64,000 nucleotides of DNA from Tianweitania sp. UT-5YL-CI-8 (GCF_030010215.1 NZ_JASCRR010000002.1:186001-250000), one strand, 5' to 3'; positions 18,378-28,856 are shown, counted from the stretch's first letter. Translations and numbers: made by a program. The notes: generated by a model not told the origin, from the letters alone.

Positions 18378-19034
18378 TTACTGGCTCGCCCAGACGATGC
18401 GGGCGATCCATTCCATCCGCGTGATCGGGATATGCCGGTCGGGATGCTCGGGATTGAGCGAAACGAGGTCGACCCCGGCAGCGTTCTGCCGCTCCAGCAC
18501 CTTGGCCATGACCTCGCCGTCCAGCGTCTTGACGACGACGCGATCTCCTTTGCGGATCGGCGCCGCAGGTTCCACCACCAGCACGTCGCCATTGCGGTAG
18601 AGCGGCAGCATGGAATCGCCCTGGACCTGGAGAGCGTAGGAGTTTTCCGTCGCCTGTCCTGGCAGCTCGATCAGGTCCCAACCCTGGCCGACCGGAAACC
18701 CGGCATCGTCGAAGAAACCGCCTGCGCCCGCCTGCGCGAAACCCAGCAATGGCACGCCCGAGGTCTGCCGAGCAGACGATACACCGACCGAGAGGGCCGC
18801 CGTCCGGCCCTCGACGAAGCCGATGAACTCGTCCAGCGAGGAGTTAGTCGCGTCGATGATCTTGGCGAGCGATTCCGTGGACGGCCAGCGCGGGCGACCG
18901 TCCACGGACAGCCGCTTGGATTTGTTGAAAGCGGTCGAATCAAGCCCCGCCTTCTTGGCGAGGCCGGAGGGAGAAAGCGAATAGCGTTCGGCCAGCGTAT
19001 CGATCGCAGCCCAGACGCGTTCATGGGAGAGCAT
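18378..19034 (-). CDS. LexA-like S24 repressor with helix-turn-helix
   Basis: A 218-residue self-cleaving repressor type. The N-terminal 70 residues form a helix-turn-helix (ERYSLSPSGLAKKAGLDSTA), and the C-terminal S24 peptidase domain has Ser141 in GDSMLP and the partner Lys178 in GEVMAK. An AQAG segment near residues 100-104 is a likely cleavage region. I use the ATG at 19034, which has GGGAG 7 bases upstream; TTG 19055 and ATG 19052 are longer options. It is not the housekeeping LexA, whose N-terminus differs; phage-like or stress-type CI/S24 regulators are closest. The next gene is 5 bases downstream. Confidence 0.88.
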   Translation of the reverse strand: MLSHERVWAAIDTLAERYSLSPSGLAKKAGLDSTAFNKSKRLSVDGRPRWPSTESLAKIIDATNSSLDEFIGFVEGRTAALSVGVSSARQTSGVPLLGFAQAGAGGFFDDAGFPVGQGWDLIELPGQATENSYALQVQGDSMLPLYRNGDVLVVEPAAPIRKGDRVVVKTLDGEVMAKVLERQNAAGVDLVSLNPEHPDRHIPITRMEWIARIVWASQ

Positions 19035-19125
19035 CGTTCCACTCCCTTCCATCAACAGGAAAAAATACCTTTTTGTTGTATCGGCCGATTTACGATTTGT
19101 CTACCATGCTGGAGCGCAAAGTCGC

Positions 19126-19428
19126 CTATTCGGCACCAAGTTGCCGGTCGATATCTCTTGCCGAATGCAAGATGCGAACGATCTGCAATTGTTCGTCCGC
19201 GATCCGGTAAAAAATCACGTAGGGCGAGACGGTCCATTTTCTTAGACCCCGGCGCTTTGGCGACGTGACGGTCGCGCCAACATACGGCCGCTCTGTCAGC
19301 ATCATCGCAGCTTTTTCAAAACGCAGGATCATGCGCTGGGCTGCGACCGGACTTTCCACAGAGATAAAGTCGTCGATTTCGGCTAGGTCACGTTCCGCCA
19401 GCGGTGCGAAAATCAGCCTATAGGCCAT
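19126..19428 (-). CDS. RelE/ParE family toxin
   Basis: A 100-residue ParE-type toxin: LIFAPLAERDLAEIDDFI at the start, then RPYVGATV, LRKWTVSPYVIFYRI and a final IVRILHSARDID, all standard for the family, which inhibits gyrase (ParE) or cleaves mRNA (RelE). The start overlaps the antitoxin stop by 11 bases, as expected for a coupled type II module. The antitoxin comes first. Confidence 0.9.
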   Translation of the reverse strand: MAYRLIFAPLAERDLAEIDDFISVESPVAAQRMILRFEKAAMMLTERPYVGATVTSPKRRGLRKWTVSPYVIFYRIADEQLQIVRILHSARDIDRQLGAE

Positions 19429-19624
19429 GTTTGGCCTTTAGAGAGGCGAAGACGGATTTTCCATCACGCATCTGCCCGGCATCCAGTTCCGCCAATCCGG
19501 CGTCGAGATCGTCTCGAAGCGCAAGATAATTATGGATGTAATGAAGCAGTTGGTCGCCAAGTTGCTCGCGCAGTTCGTCCGGCAGCTGCTCGGCTTCCTT
19601 GAGTGCTCGCTCCAGCTTGGTCAT
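19418..19624 (-). CDS. Antitoxin of the ParE-type module
   Basis: A 68-residue acidic, helical protein (LERALKEAEQLPDELREQLG, DDLDAGLAELDAGQMRDG) with no obvious ribbon-helix-helix DNA-binding part. It is called as antitoxin because it directly precedes and overlaps the ParE-like toxin gene, and because the C-terminal DLDAGLAELDAG resembles toxin-binding regions of small addiction-module proteins. GAGGAT upstream of the ATG is a good ribosome binding site. Confidence 0.8.
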   Translation of the reverse strand: MTKLERALKEAEQLPDELREQLGDQLLHYIHNYLALRDDLDAGLAELDAGQMRDGKSVFASLKAKHGL

Positions 19625-19685
19625 CGCCGATCCTCTTGTGCAAGCAAGATAGCCCTCAAAACGTCGCAGTAAAAGAGGAACGTTC

Positions 19686-20231
19686 TCAGCCGTCCTTCGC
19701 CACCGCCCTCAGGCGCTTGTGCGAGGCAGTGAAGATTTCCTCCTCCTCGCTGTAGCGGCGCGGGGCAACCGGGTTCATGCCGAGAGCCGCGAACAGATCG
19801 TCAATCGCCACGAAACGGCGGTTGGCGCGATCATAGACGCCGGCGCTGGTCATGATGACGGCGGCCGTCTCGCCGCTGTCGAGCACGAAGCGGTGCTTGC
19901 CGATGATCTCTGTGCCGTCCCAGGTCTCGATTGAGGAGAAGACGTCGAAATGCCGCCACAGCCGGATCTCGCGCACGAACACAGTCTGAAGTCCGCCCAG
20001 CATCGGCGCCCAGCGCTTCTCCCGCGCCACCTTGATGAGGCCCGACCGCAGGAAGATGTCGATGCGGCCGAGATCGGCCAGCATCATGTAGCGCGCATTG
20101 TTGAGATGCATGTTGGTGTCGATGTCGGTCGGCAGGCAGCGAAACGACAGCCTGCTTTCATCGCCGAGCGCATAGGGGCCGCGACGGGACGCCGTCGCGG
20201 CCATGCGGGCCATTCTCGCCCAGACATACAT
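19686..20231 (-). CDS. Acyl-CoA thioesterase (4-hydroxybenzoyl-CoA thioesterase fold)
   Basis: A hotdog-fold thioesterase of 181 residues. The signature DIDTNMHLNNARYMMLAD near residue 40 holds the expected Asp and His region, followed by an AREKRWAPMLGGLQTVFVREI segment typical of the long-chain branch. It likely releases fatty acids from CoA. The start at 20231 is only 10 bases after the stop of the fadB/J gene, and the gene closes the beta-oxidation operon. The longer upstream frame is antisense-like shadow of fadB and is not used. Confidence 0.87.
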   Translation of the reverse strand: MYVWARMARMAATASRRGPYALGDESRLSFRCLPTDIDTNMHLNNARYMMLADLGRIDIFLRSGLIKVAREKRWAPMLGGLQTVFVREIRLWRHFDVFSSIETWDGTEIIGKHRFVLDSGETAAVIMTSAGVYDRANRRFVAIDDLFAALGMNPVAPRRYSEEEEIFTASHKRLRAVAKDG

Positions 20232-20241
20232 GCTGCCGTCC

Positions 20242-22464
20242 TTACGCCGCCTTCTTGGCGTCGCCCTTCGCATAGGGATCGAAGCGCTGGTAGAAGGTTT
20301 CGCCCGTCTCGGCCATGTCGAGCAGAAGCTTCGGCGCCTTGAACTCGACGCCGTATTTCTTCTGCAGATGCTTGGCGATCTTTGCGAATTTCTTGGCGCC
20401 GATGCCGTCGATATAGGACAAGGCGCCGCCCGTGTAAGGGGCGAAGCCGAAGGCCAGGATCGAGCCGACATCCGCCTCGCGCGGATCGGTGACGATGCCC
20501 TCTTCCATCACGCGCACCGCTTCAAGAGCGATCACCGCCAGCAGCCGCTGCTTGATCTCTTCCACATCGACCGTGTCGGGGTCGCGCTGCGGATAGAGTT
20601 CCTTGAGGCCCGGCCAGAGCTTCTTCTTCGCCGGCTTGGCCGGGTAGTCGTAAAAGCCCTTGCCGTTCTTGCGGCCAAAGCGGCCATGGGTGTCGACCAG
20701 GGTGTTGATCAACTCCATCTGCTTGGGATCGACGGCCTTGTCGCCGAGATCGCGGATGGTCTGCTTCATGATCTTCTGGGCAAGGTCGACCGCGGTCTCG
20801 TCGGTCAAAGCCAACGGGCCGACCGGCATGCCGGCCATTTTCGCCGCGTTCTCGATCATTGCCGCCGGGATGCCTTCGATCAGCATCTTGTAGGCTTCCG
20901 ACATGTAGCGCAGCACGCAGCGGTTGACATAGAAGCCGCGGGTGTCATTGACCACTATCGGCGTCTTCTTGATGGCGCGGACGTAGTCGATGGCAACCGC
21001 CAGCGCTTTTTCGCCCGTCTTCTTGCCAAGAATGATCTCGACCAGCATCATCTTGTCGACGGGCGAGAAGAAATGGATGCCGATGAAGTTCTTCGGGCGC
21101 TTGGAGTTTTGCGCCAGCGACGAGATCGGGATGGTCGAGGTGTTGGAGGCAAAGATCGCGGCGGGCTTGATCACGGCTTCCGATTTCTCGGTCGCGCCCT
21201 TCTTGACCTCGGAATCCTCGAAGACCGCCTCAATGACGAGGTCGCAGTCCTTGAGGTCGGCATAGTCGGCGGTCGGCGTGATCAGCGACAGGAGCTTGTC
21301 CTTGTCCTCGGCCTTGGCGCGGCCCTTCTTGATCTGGTCGGAGATCAGCTTGTCCGAATGATCCCTGCCCTTGTTGGCGGCTTCCATGTCTCGATCGAGC
21401 AACACGACCGGAATGCCCGCCTTGGCCGTGACATAGGCAATGCCCGCGCCCATGAAGCCGGCGCCCAGAACGCCAATCTTCTTGAACTGGGTTTCCGCCA
21501 TGCCTTCGGGGCGGCGTGCGCCCTTGTTGAGTTCCTGCAGCGACACGAAGAGCGAGCGGATCATCGCCGCCGCCTCGCGTGTCTGCATGACCTCGGTGAA
21601 ATAGCGCTGCTCGATGCGCAGGCCGGTTTCGAACGGAACCAGAAGGCCTTCGTAAGCGCATTTCAGGATAGCCGTGGCTGCTGGATAATTGCCGAAGGTC
21701 TCGCGGCGCAGGATAGCCACCGCAGGCGGCCAGAGATTGGCGCCGGCAGCGGAATAGACCGGGCCGCCGGGCAGCTTGAAGCCTTTTTCGTCCCAAGGCT
21801 GGACGCCCTTCAGACCGCCGTTGATCATCGCCTTGGCCTTGTCGATGAGGTCGCCGGGTTCGGCAATCTCGTGGATCAGCCCCATGCTCTTGGCCTTTTG
21901 CGGCGTCAGCGTCTGGCCGGACGTCAGCATCTGCAGAGCGGACTGAGGATCGGTCAGGCGCGGCACACGCTGGGTGCCGCCGGCGCCGGGGAAGATGCCG
22001 ACCTTAACTTCCGGAAGCGCCATCTTGACCTTGTCGGAGTTCGCCGCGACACGGCCGTGGCAGGCCAGCGACAGCTCGAACGCGCCGCCCATGCAGGTGC
22101 CGTTGATCGCTGAAACCCAAGGCTTGCCGCTGGTTTCCAGCTTGCGCCACAGCCAGCTCATGCGGCCGGCATTGTCGAACAGAAGCTTGGCCGCGCCCTC
22201 TGGGTCTTTTTTCTTTTCCTTGGCGTAGAGGGTCAGCATCTTCTGCAGCATGGTCAGGTCCGCGCCGCCGGAGAAGGTCTCCTTGCCGGAGGTGAACACA
22301 GCACCCTTGATCGCACCGTCGCCGGCGACCCGATCGATGATGGTGTCGAGCTCGTTCATCACCTCCTCGGTGAAGACATTCATGGAACGGTCGGGCATGT
22401 CCCAGGTGACGAGCGCAATGCCGTCCGCGTCGATGTCGACTGTGAAGTTTTTGTAGTCAGCCAT
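20242..22464 (-). CDS. fadJ: Bifunctional 3-hydroxyacyl-CoA dehydrogenase / enoyl-CoA hydratase
   Basis: The alpha subunit of the beta-oxidation complex, 740 residues. The N-terminal hydratase half has SGGADLTMLQKM, the oxyanion segment GTCMGGAFELSLACHGRVA and the catalytic Glu region PEVKVGIFPGAGGTQRVPRL. The dehydrogenase half starts with the NAD-binding GVLGAGFMGAGIAYVTAKAG and has NFIGIHFFSPVDKMMLVEI, where the catalytic His and Glu lie. It hydrates enoyl-CoA and oxidises the hydroxyacyl-CoA. GGAGGA precedes the ATG at 22464. It could equally be labelled fadB; I chose fadJ by similarity of domain order only. It follows the thiolase across a 197-base repeat-filled gap. Confidence 0.93.
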   Translation of the reverse strand: MADYKNFTVDIDADGIALVTWDMPDRSMNVFTEEVMNELDTIIDRVAGDGAIKGAVFTSGKETFSGGADLTMLQKMLTLYAKEKKKDPEGAAKLLFDNAGRMSWLWRKLETSGKPWVSAINGTCMGGAFELSLACHGRVAANSDKVKMALPEVKVGIFPGAGGTQRVPRLTDPQSALQMLTSGQTLTPQKAKSMGLIHEIAEPGDLIDKAKAMINGGLKGVQPWDEKGFKLPGGPVYSAAGANLWPPAVAILRRETFGNYPAATAILKCAYEGLLVPFETGLRIEQRYFTEVMQTREAAAMIRSLFVSLQELNKGARRPEGMAETQFKKIGVLGAGFMGAGIAYVTAKAGIPVVLLDRDMEAANKGRDHSDKLISDQIKKGRAKAEDKDKLLSLITPTADYADLKDCDLVIEAVFEDSEVKKGATEKSEAVIKPAAIFASNTSTIPISSLAQNSKRPKNFIGIHFFSPVDKMMLVEIILGKKTGEKALAVAIDYVRAIKKTPIVVNDTRGFYVNRCVLRYMSEAYKMLIEGIPAAMIENAAKMAGMPVGPLALTDETAVDLAQKIMKQTIRDLGDKAVDPKQMELINTLVDTHGRFGRKNGKGFYDYPAKPAKKKLWPGLKELYPQRDPDTVDVEEIKQRLLAVIALEAVRVMEEGIVTDPREADVGSILAFGFAPYTGGALSYIDGIGAKKFAKIAKHLQKKYGVEFKAPKLLLDMAETGETFYQRFDPYAKGDAKKAA

Positions 22465-22504
22465 TGGAGAGTTCCTCCTTGAAACGGTTGCGGCGGGGCC
22501 GCGG

Positions 22505-22660
22505 TTTCCCTCCCCCTCGAGGGAAGGGTGGCGAGCGAAGCGAGACGGGTGGGGCTACCCAATGCCGCGCTCGGCCTCATTTTATCCGTCGAGCGTGGCC
22601 TCAACGACCCCACCCGGTCCGCTGCGCGGACCACCCTCCCCTCAAGGGGGAGGAACCCCC
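22505..22660. repeat. Palindromic repeat inside the fad operon
   Basis: Two inverted arms: CCTCCCCCTCGAGGGAAGGG and onward to GACGGGTGGGG (22508-22556), and its reverse (22609-22657) starting CCCCACCCGG and ending CTCAAGGGGGAGG. The arms match at most positions. It fills the gap between the thiolase and fadJ genes and belongs to a different sequence family from the repeats at 8.7 and 56.2 kb. Confidence 0.72.
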
Positions 22661-22661
22661 G

Positions 22662-23870
<1,209 letters not shown>

Positions 23871-23893
23871 GGCGGCATTACCTCCTGAAAGCT

Positions 23894-24346
23894 TTATTGT
23901 GGTTCGACGACCACTTCGGTCTTCACCGAATTGGCGATGAAGCAGGCATCGTGGGCCTGCTCGTGAAGCTGCGCGAGCTTGGACCGGTCGCCATCGCAGT
24001 CGACAACGGGTCGTAAGGTCACGCGGGTGATGGCTGTTTTGCCCTCGGCGTTCTTTGCCATGATGCCCTCGGCCGTGTCGCGATAGGACAGGATCTCCAC
24101 GCCAGCGCGGCGGGCAAGATCGAGAAACCAGAGCATGTGGCAAGACGACAGCGAGGCCACGAACATCTCTTCAGGATCGACCGCCGCATCCGAGGAAAAG
24201 GGCAGGGGGACAACCGAAGGCGATGCGGATGCTATCAGCGTGGTGCCGCCGTCGAAAGCGATTTCATGCACACGCGTGTAGCGGCCGAGGGTGAAATGAT
24301 CGCCCTCATCCGGCTTCCAGCTGACTTCCGCCGTATAGACCGACAT
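23894..24346 (-). CDS. OsmC/Ohr family peroxidase-like protein
   Basis: A 150-residue OsmC-fold protein. The residues EEMFVASLSSCHMLWFLDLA hold the first active Cys (SSCH), and DACFIANSVKTEV near the end holds the second, so thiol peroxidase chemistry against organic or lipid hydroperoxides is possible. It sits inside the beta-oxidation operon, 6 bases after the acyl-CoA dehydrogenase stop and 23 bases before fadA, an arrangement that suggests a role with lipid peroxides. Not clearly Ohr or OsmC subfamily. Confidence 0.86.
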   Translation of the reverse strand: MSVYTAEVSWKPDEGDHFTLGRYTRVHEIAFDGGTTLIASASPSVVPLPFSSDAAVDPEEMFVASLSSCHMLWFLDLARRAGVEILSYRDTAEGIMAKNAEGKTAITRVTLRPVVDCDGDRSKLAQLHEQAHDACFIANSVKTEVVVEPQ

Positions 24347-24352
24347 GCTGCC

Positions 24353-25525
24353 TTACAAGCTCCTGGCGATGAGCAGTTTCATGATCTCGTTGGTGCCGCC
24401 ATAGATGCGCTGGACGCGGGCGTCGCGGAACATCCGGGCGATAGGGTATTCGTTCATATAGCCATAGCCGCCAAACAGCTGCAGGCACTGGTCGACCACC
24501 TTGCCCTGCAAATCGCTGAGCCAGTATTTGGCCATTGACGCCGTCGCCGGATCGAGACCGCCGGCGAGGTGACGGGCAACGCAATCGTTGTAGAAGACGC
24601 GGCCGATGGTGACCTCGGTCTTGAGTTCGGCGAGCTTGAACTGGGTGTTCTGGAAGTCGATCACCGCCTTGCCGAAAGCCTTGCGCTCCTTGACATAGTC
24701 GATGGTCAGCGCCAGCGCGCGCTCGCACATGGCAACTGATGTGGTGCCGATCTGCAGGCGTTCCTGCGGCAACTGCTGCATCAGTTGGACGAAGCCCTCG
24801 CCCTCGACCGTGCCGAGCAGGTTTGAGGTCGGCACGCGCACGTCGTTGAAGAAGAGTTCGGAGGTGTCGTTGGACTTCAGGCCGATCTTGTCGAGATTGC
24901 GGCCGCGTTCGAAGCCTTCGAGTTGGTCTGTCTCGATGACGATCAGCGACGTACCCTTGGCGCCTTTCGCCGGATCCGTCTTTGTCACCAGCACGATGAG
25001 GTCCGCGAGTTGGCCATTGGTGATGAAGGTTTTCGAGCCGTTGATGCGGTACTGGTTGCCGTCCTTCTCCGCCCGCGTCTTGACGCCCTGGAGATCGGAG
25101 CCGGCACCCGGCTCGGTCATGGCAATGGCGCCGATCAGTTCGCCGGACGCCATCCTGGGCAGCCACTTCTGCTTCTGCTCCTCGGAGCCGTAATGCAGGA
25201 TGTAGGGCGCGACGATGGAGTTGTGCAAGGCGATGCCGAAGCCGTCGACGCCGACATGGCTGACAGCCTCGATAATCGCGCTCTCATGCGCGTAGGTGCC
25301 GCCCGACCCGCCATACTCCTCGGGTATGGAGCCACAGAGCAGGCCCGCGGAACCGGCCTTTTTCCAGCTTTCGCGGTCAAAGATTTCCTTCTTCTCGAAT
25401 TCTTCGTAGCGCGGCTCGATTTCATCGCTGAGGAAACGATAGGCCATGTCGTAAAGCATGCCGACTTCGTCATCGACCCAGGCTGGCTTGGGCAGGCCAA
25501 GAATGTCGGCAGGAGCAGTCGTCAC
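24353..25525 (-). CDS. Acyl-CoA dehydrogenase, long-chain type
   Basis: An FAD-linked acyl-CoA dehydrogenase of 390 residues. It has GAIAMTEPGAGSDLQGVKTRA, INGSKTFITNG and the C-terminal IYGGTNEIMKLLIARSL. The usual catalytic Glu of medium-chain enzymes is Gly here (YGGT), and a Glu in LPQERLQ fits the alternative position used by long-chain and isovaleryl-CoA dehydrogenases. It begins with GTG at 25525, with GGAGGA 6 bases upstream; an ATG at 25530 is out of frame and closes at once. It follows the large FadE gene by 65 bases in the same operon. Confidence 0.91.
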   Translation of the reverse strand: MTTAPADILGLPKPAWVDDEVGMLYDMAYRFLSDEIEPRYEEFEKKEIFDRESWKKAGSAGLLCGSIPEEYGGSGGTYAHESAIIEAVSHVGVDGFGIALHNSIVAPYILHYGSEEQKQKWLPRMASGELIGAIAMTEPGAGSDLQGVKTRAEKDGNQYRINGSKTFITNGQLADLIVLVTKTDPAKGAKGTSLIVIETDQLEGFERGRNLDKIGLKSNDTSELFFNDVRVPTSNLLGTVEGEGFVQLMQQLPQERLQIGTTSVAMCERALALTIDYVKERKAFGKAVIDFQNTQFKLAELKTEVTIGRVFYNDCVARHLAGGLDPATASMAKYWLSDLQGKVVDQCLQLFGGYGYMNEYPIARMFRDARVQRIYGGTNEIMKLLIARSL

Positions 25526-25590
25526 GTCATTTCCTCCACTGCATGATTGTTTTTCAGCCTTTATAGGTGGGCTGCGACCGGCAGGTCCAC

Positions 25591-27378
25591 CTAAAAGGCC
25601 TCCGCCGGCAACGACATCATGGTTGTGGAACCGCTGGAAATGCGGGCCAGATGCGCCGATGTCTCGGGCATGACGCGCTCCATGAAGAAGCGCGCTGTCA
25701 CCAGTTTGCCTTCATGGAAGTCGGACATTCCCTCGGCCAGTTTCTCCTGCGCCACCTTGGCCATGCGGCCCCACATATAGCCGAAGGCGACGAGACCGAA
25801 GAGGTGCATGTAGTCGGTCGATGCCGCGCCTGCATTGTCGGGGTTGGACATGCCGTTCTGCACCAACCATAGGGTGGCGTTCTGCAGGTCGTTCAGCCCC
25901 TTCTTCAGTTGCTTGGTATAGGGCGCCATCGCCTCATCGGCGCGGTTGGCCTCGCAGAACTCGCCGACCTCCTTGAAAAAGGCCTGCACCGCGCGGCCGC
26001 CATGCATGCCGAGCTTGCGGCCGACCAGATCGAGCGCCTGAACGCCGTTGGCGCCCTCATAGATCATGGCGATGCGGGCATCGCGCACGAACTGGCTCAT
26101 GCCGTATTCTTCGATATAGCCGTGGCCGCCAAACACCTGCTGCGCCATCACGGCATGGTCGAACCCCTTGTCGGTGAGCACGCCCTTGAGCACCGGGGTC
26201 ATCAGGCCGACATTGTCGTCCGCTGCCTGGCGTTCCTTCTCGTCTTCCGAGCGGTGCGCGATATCTGCCTGCAGCGCCGTCCACAGGATCAGCGCGCGAC
26301 CGGCCTCGGTGATCGACCGGATGGTCAACAGCACACGGCGTATATCGGGGTGGACGATGATCGGATCGGCCTTCTTGTCCGGCGCCTTGGTGCCCGTAAG
26401 CGAACGGCCCTGAATTCGGTCCTTGGCGTAGGATGCGGCGTTCTGGTAGGCGATTTCGGCAACCGAAAGCCCCTGCAGCGCAACGCCCAGCCGCGCCTCG
26501 TTCATCATGGTGAACATGGCCCTCAGGCCGCCATTCTCGGGGCCGAGCAGATGGCCCGTGGCCTCGTCATAGTTCATGACGCAGGTCGCGTTGCCGTGAA
26601 TGCCCATTTTCTCTTCGAGCGAACCGCAGGAGACGCCGTTGCGCTCGCTTGGCTTGCCTTCGGCATCGAGTTTGAGCTTGGGCACGATGAACAACGAGAT
26701 GCCCTTCACGCCTTCCGGCGCGCCCTCGATGCGGGCCAGCACGAGGTGGACGATGTTCTCCGCCATGTCATGCTCGCCAGCCGAAATGAAAATCTTCTGG
26801 CCGGAAATCTTGTAAGACCCGTCGCCGTTCGGAACAGCCTTGGTGCGCAGCAGACCAAGATCGGTGCCGGCATGCGGTTCGGTCAGGTTCATGGTTCCGG
26901 TCCAGGTGCCGTCCACCATCCTGGGCAGCCATTTCGCCTTCTGCTCCTCGGTGCCATGCACCAGAAGGGCGGCGATGGCGCCCTGGGTCAGGCCAGGATA
27001 CATCATCAGCGCCATATTGGCCGAAGACATATATTCGCCGACCGCGACGTGAACGCTGTAGGGGAGCCCCTGCCCGCCAAACTCCTCCGGAACCGCAAGG
27101 CCCATCCAGCCGCCTTCGCGATACTGGTGAAAGGCCTCTTTGAACCCCTTCGGCGTCGTCACCGAGCCGTCGGCGGCGCGCTTGCAGCCCTCAAGGTCGC
27201 CAACCCGGTTGAGCGGATGCATCACATTCTCGGAAAGCTTGGCGCCTTCCTCGAGGATCGCTTCCAGCACATCCCCGCCAGCATCGGCAAAACCCGGCAG
27301 ATTGGCGTAACGGCCATAGCCCAGCACGTCGTTGAGAACGAACAGCGTATCCTGAACGGGCGCCTTGAAGATGGGCAT
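25591..27378 (-). CDS. Acyl-CoA dehydrogenase with C-terminal extension (FadE type)
   Basis: A large acyl-CoA dehydrogenase of 595 residues, of the branch with an extra C-terminal helical domain. Residues show [37 protein letters not shown] and [18 protein letters not shown], which has the catalytic Glu in the usual YEG position. It catalyses the first step of fatty-acid beta-oxidation. The ATG at 27378 has GGAGG 5 bases upstream; the 33-codon upstream extension runs into the operator. It is the first gene of the six-gene operon and is preceded by the palindrome at 27456. Confidence 0.92.
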   Translation of the reverse strand: MPIFKAPVQDTLFVLNDVLGYGRYANLPGFADAGGDVLEAILEEGAKLSENVMHPLNRVGDLEGCKRAADGSVTTPKGFKEAFHQYREGGWMGLAVPEEFGGQGLPYSVHVAVGEYMSSANMALMMYPGLTQGAIAALLVHGTEEQKAKWLPRMVDGTWTGTMNLTEPHAGTDLGLLRTKAVPNGDGSYKISGQKIFISAGEHDMAENIVHLVLARIEGAPEGVKGISLFIVPKLKLDAEGKPSERNGVSCGSLEEKMGIHGNATCVMNYDEATGHLLGPENGGLRAMFTMMNEARLGVALQGLSVAEIAYQNAASYAKDRIQGRSLTGTKAPDKKADPIIVHPDIRRVLLTIRSITEAGRALILWTALQADIAHRSEDEKERQAADDNVGLMTPVLKGVLTDKGFDHAVMAQQVFGGHGYIEEYGMSQFVRDARIAMIYEGANGVQALDLVGRKLGMHGGRAVQAFFKEVGEFCEANRADEAMAPYTKQLKKGLNDLQNATLWLVQNGMSNPDNAGAASTDYMHLFGLVAFGYMWGRMAKVAQEKLAEGMSDFHEGKLVTARFFMERVMPETSAHLARISSGSTTMMSLPAEAF

Positions 27379-27455
27379 GGTGTCCTCCGGGTATTTTTTG
27401 CCTGCGCGCCAACGGTCGATGTGATCAGCCGTCCGGTTCTGATCTCTTAAAAATA

Positions 27456-27477
27456 TTGACGTTTGCGTAAACGTCAA
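27456..27477. promoter_or_regulatory. Operator palindrome, site A (fad operon / GST)
   Basis: Perfect inverted repeat of TTGACGTTT and AAACGTCAA around GCGT. It lies 78 bases before the fadE start and 132 bases before the divergent glutathione transferase. The core ACGTTTRCGYAA is shared with the sites at 28841 and 48485. A MerR-type regulator (28279-28734) is the likely binding protein. Confidence 0.75.
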
Positions 27478-27609
27478 TACGCCAGAGCGTCATTTTTGCT
27501 GTAGAAGGCGTTCTCGCCCGAGACACTGCATCCAGATATTGCACACTCATGGTATGGCATTGGGACGACCGCGCCCGTCTCGGCCGATGTGCTCGACAGT
27601 CAGGATACG

Positions 27610-28248
27610 ATGAACAAGCCGATCCTTTATGGCAGCGACTATAGCGTCTATGTCCGCTCCGCATGCCTTGTGCTGATGGAGAAAGAGATCGAATACGAGT
27701 TGGTGCCGGTCGACATATTTGCGAAAGATCAGCTACCGAGACACTATCTCGACCTCCATCCCTTCGGCCGCATACCCGCCTTCGACCATGCAGGCTTCCG
27801 ACTGTACGAGACAGGAGCTATTACGCGGTACATCGACGAAGCATTCCCTGCCAATCCGCTACAGCCGCCGACCGCGCAAGAGCGCGCCCGCGTCAATCAG
27901 ATCATAAGCATCGCAGACAGCTATATTTATCCGCATCTCGTTTGGGGGTTCTACGTCGAGCAGATTTCCAAGCCGCGAGAGTGCACGGCCACGGACGAAG
28001 GAAAAATGGCAGCGGCGCGGATCGCCGCACCGGTCTGCCTGAAGGCTCTTTCTGATCTGATGAATGGCAGGCCATGGCTGGGCGGAACCAGTCTGACGCT
28101 GGCCGACCTCCATGTCGCACCGATGATCGACTACTTCCTCATGTCGGACGAAGCACGCCAGCTGTTTGAAACCTTCCCCGACCTTGCATCGTGGTGGTCG
28201 CGCATGAGCCAACGCGCCAGCATGAAAATGACGAAGCCCTCCGGTTAG
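27610..28248 (+). CDS. Glutathione S-transferase family protein
   Basis: A GST of 212 residues with an N-terminal thioredoxin-like part (LYGSDYSVYVRSACLVLMEK, then PFGRIPAFDHAGFRLYETGAITRYID with the Ser-type glutathione-binding ETGAI) and a C-terminal helical part ending in LTLADLHVAPMIDYFLMSD. It probably conjugates or reduces an electrophile; the substrate is unknown. The ATG at 27610 has AGGA 5 bases upstream and starts at the family N-terminus. It diverges from the fad operon and shares its operator, so it may be co-regulated. Confidence 0.88.
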   Translation: MNKPILYGSDYSVYVRSACLVLMEKEIEYELVPVDIFAKDQLPRHYLDLHPFGRIPAFDHAGFRLYETGAITRYIDEAFPANPLQPPTAQERARVNQIISIADSYIYPHLVWGFYVEQISKPRECTATDEGKMAAARIAAPVCLKALSDLMNGRPWLGGTSLTLADLHVAPMIDYFLMSDEARQLFETFPDLASWWSRMSQRASMKMTKPSG

Positions 28249-28278
28249 GAGGGTCTCATCAAGTTCGGAAAGCTGCGC

Positions 28279-28734
28279 TCAGTTCGCGGCGGCGGATTGC
28301 GGCGCGCGTTCGGCGAGCATCCGGCGCACGGAGGCTGCGGCGCCGGTGAGGTCGGCAATCGCGTCATCCAGAAGCGCGCGCTGCTTGCTAAGACGGACAA
28401 GCTGCTTTTCGGATTTCTCCAGCGCCATGCGCAGCTGCTTCACATTCGTCCCCGCCGGATCGTACAGATCGATCATCTGCTTCACCTCGCGCAGCGAGAA
28501 CCCGACCTTGCGGCCGAGCAGGATCAGCTTGAGGCGGACCTGGTCGCGACGCGTATAAAGACGCGTGCTGCCCTCGCGGCGCGGATTCAACAGGCCCTTG
28601 TCTTCGTAGAAGCGCAATGCGCGCAAGGTGACACCGAAATTCCGGGCCATTTCGCCGATCCGCATGAAGTCTTCGACAGGCAATTCGCGGCCATGGGCCG
28701 CTGTCTCTGCGACAATCATCTGTTGGGTCATCAT
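28279..28734 (-). CDS. MerR-family regulator, LiuR-like
   Basis: A 151-residue MerR family protein. The winged-helix part starts at FMRIGEMARNFGVTLRALRF and continues YEDKGLLNPRREGSTRLYTR, then DQVRLKLILLGRKVGFSLRE; a long coiled-coil follows (NVKQLRMALEKSEKQLVRLS). The sequence and the operator type fit LiuR, which controls branched-chain amino acid and fatty-acid degradation in proteobacteria. No effector-binding cysteines are present. Its own upstream region has the operator at 28841, about 107 bases before the start, so autoregulation is likely. It converges with the GST gene. Confidence 0.86.
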   Translation of the reverse strand: MMTQQMIVAETAAHGRELPVEDFMRIGEMARNFGVTLRALRFYEDKGLLNPRREGSTRLYTRRDQVRLKLILLGRKVGFSLREVKQMIDLYDPAGTNVKQLRMALEKSEKQLVRLSKQRALLDDAIADLTGAAASVRRMLAERAPQSAAAN

Positions 28735-28840
28735 CTACTTTCCCCGGCTCGCGCGTCAGGACTTGGGACTGCGCCACACGGCAGCGTCGGGGCTACGCTG
28801 TCGTCGATTGGTTTCACATGTCAGAACAAAAAGAGACTAT

Positions 28841-28856
28841 CTTACGTTTACGTAAG
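28841..28856. promoter_or_regulatory. Operator palindrome, site B (merR autoregulation)
   Basis: CTTACG and CGTAAG around TTTA, containing ACGTTTACGTAA. It is upstream of the MerR gene on the minus strand and matches the core of sites A and C. Confidence 0.7.

Noticed and set aside
20203-22113. Long plus-strand open frame opposite fadJ
   Set aside because: Composition is that of the antisense of a GC-rich gene; the minus strand has strong family motifs.
28237-28253. Possible terminator CCCTCC/GGAGGG after GST
   Set aside because: Only six base pairs, overlaps the stop codon and has no T-run.
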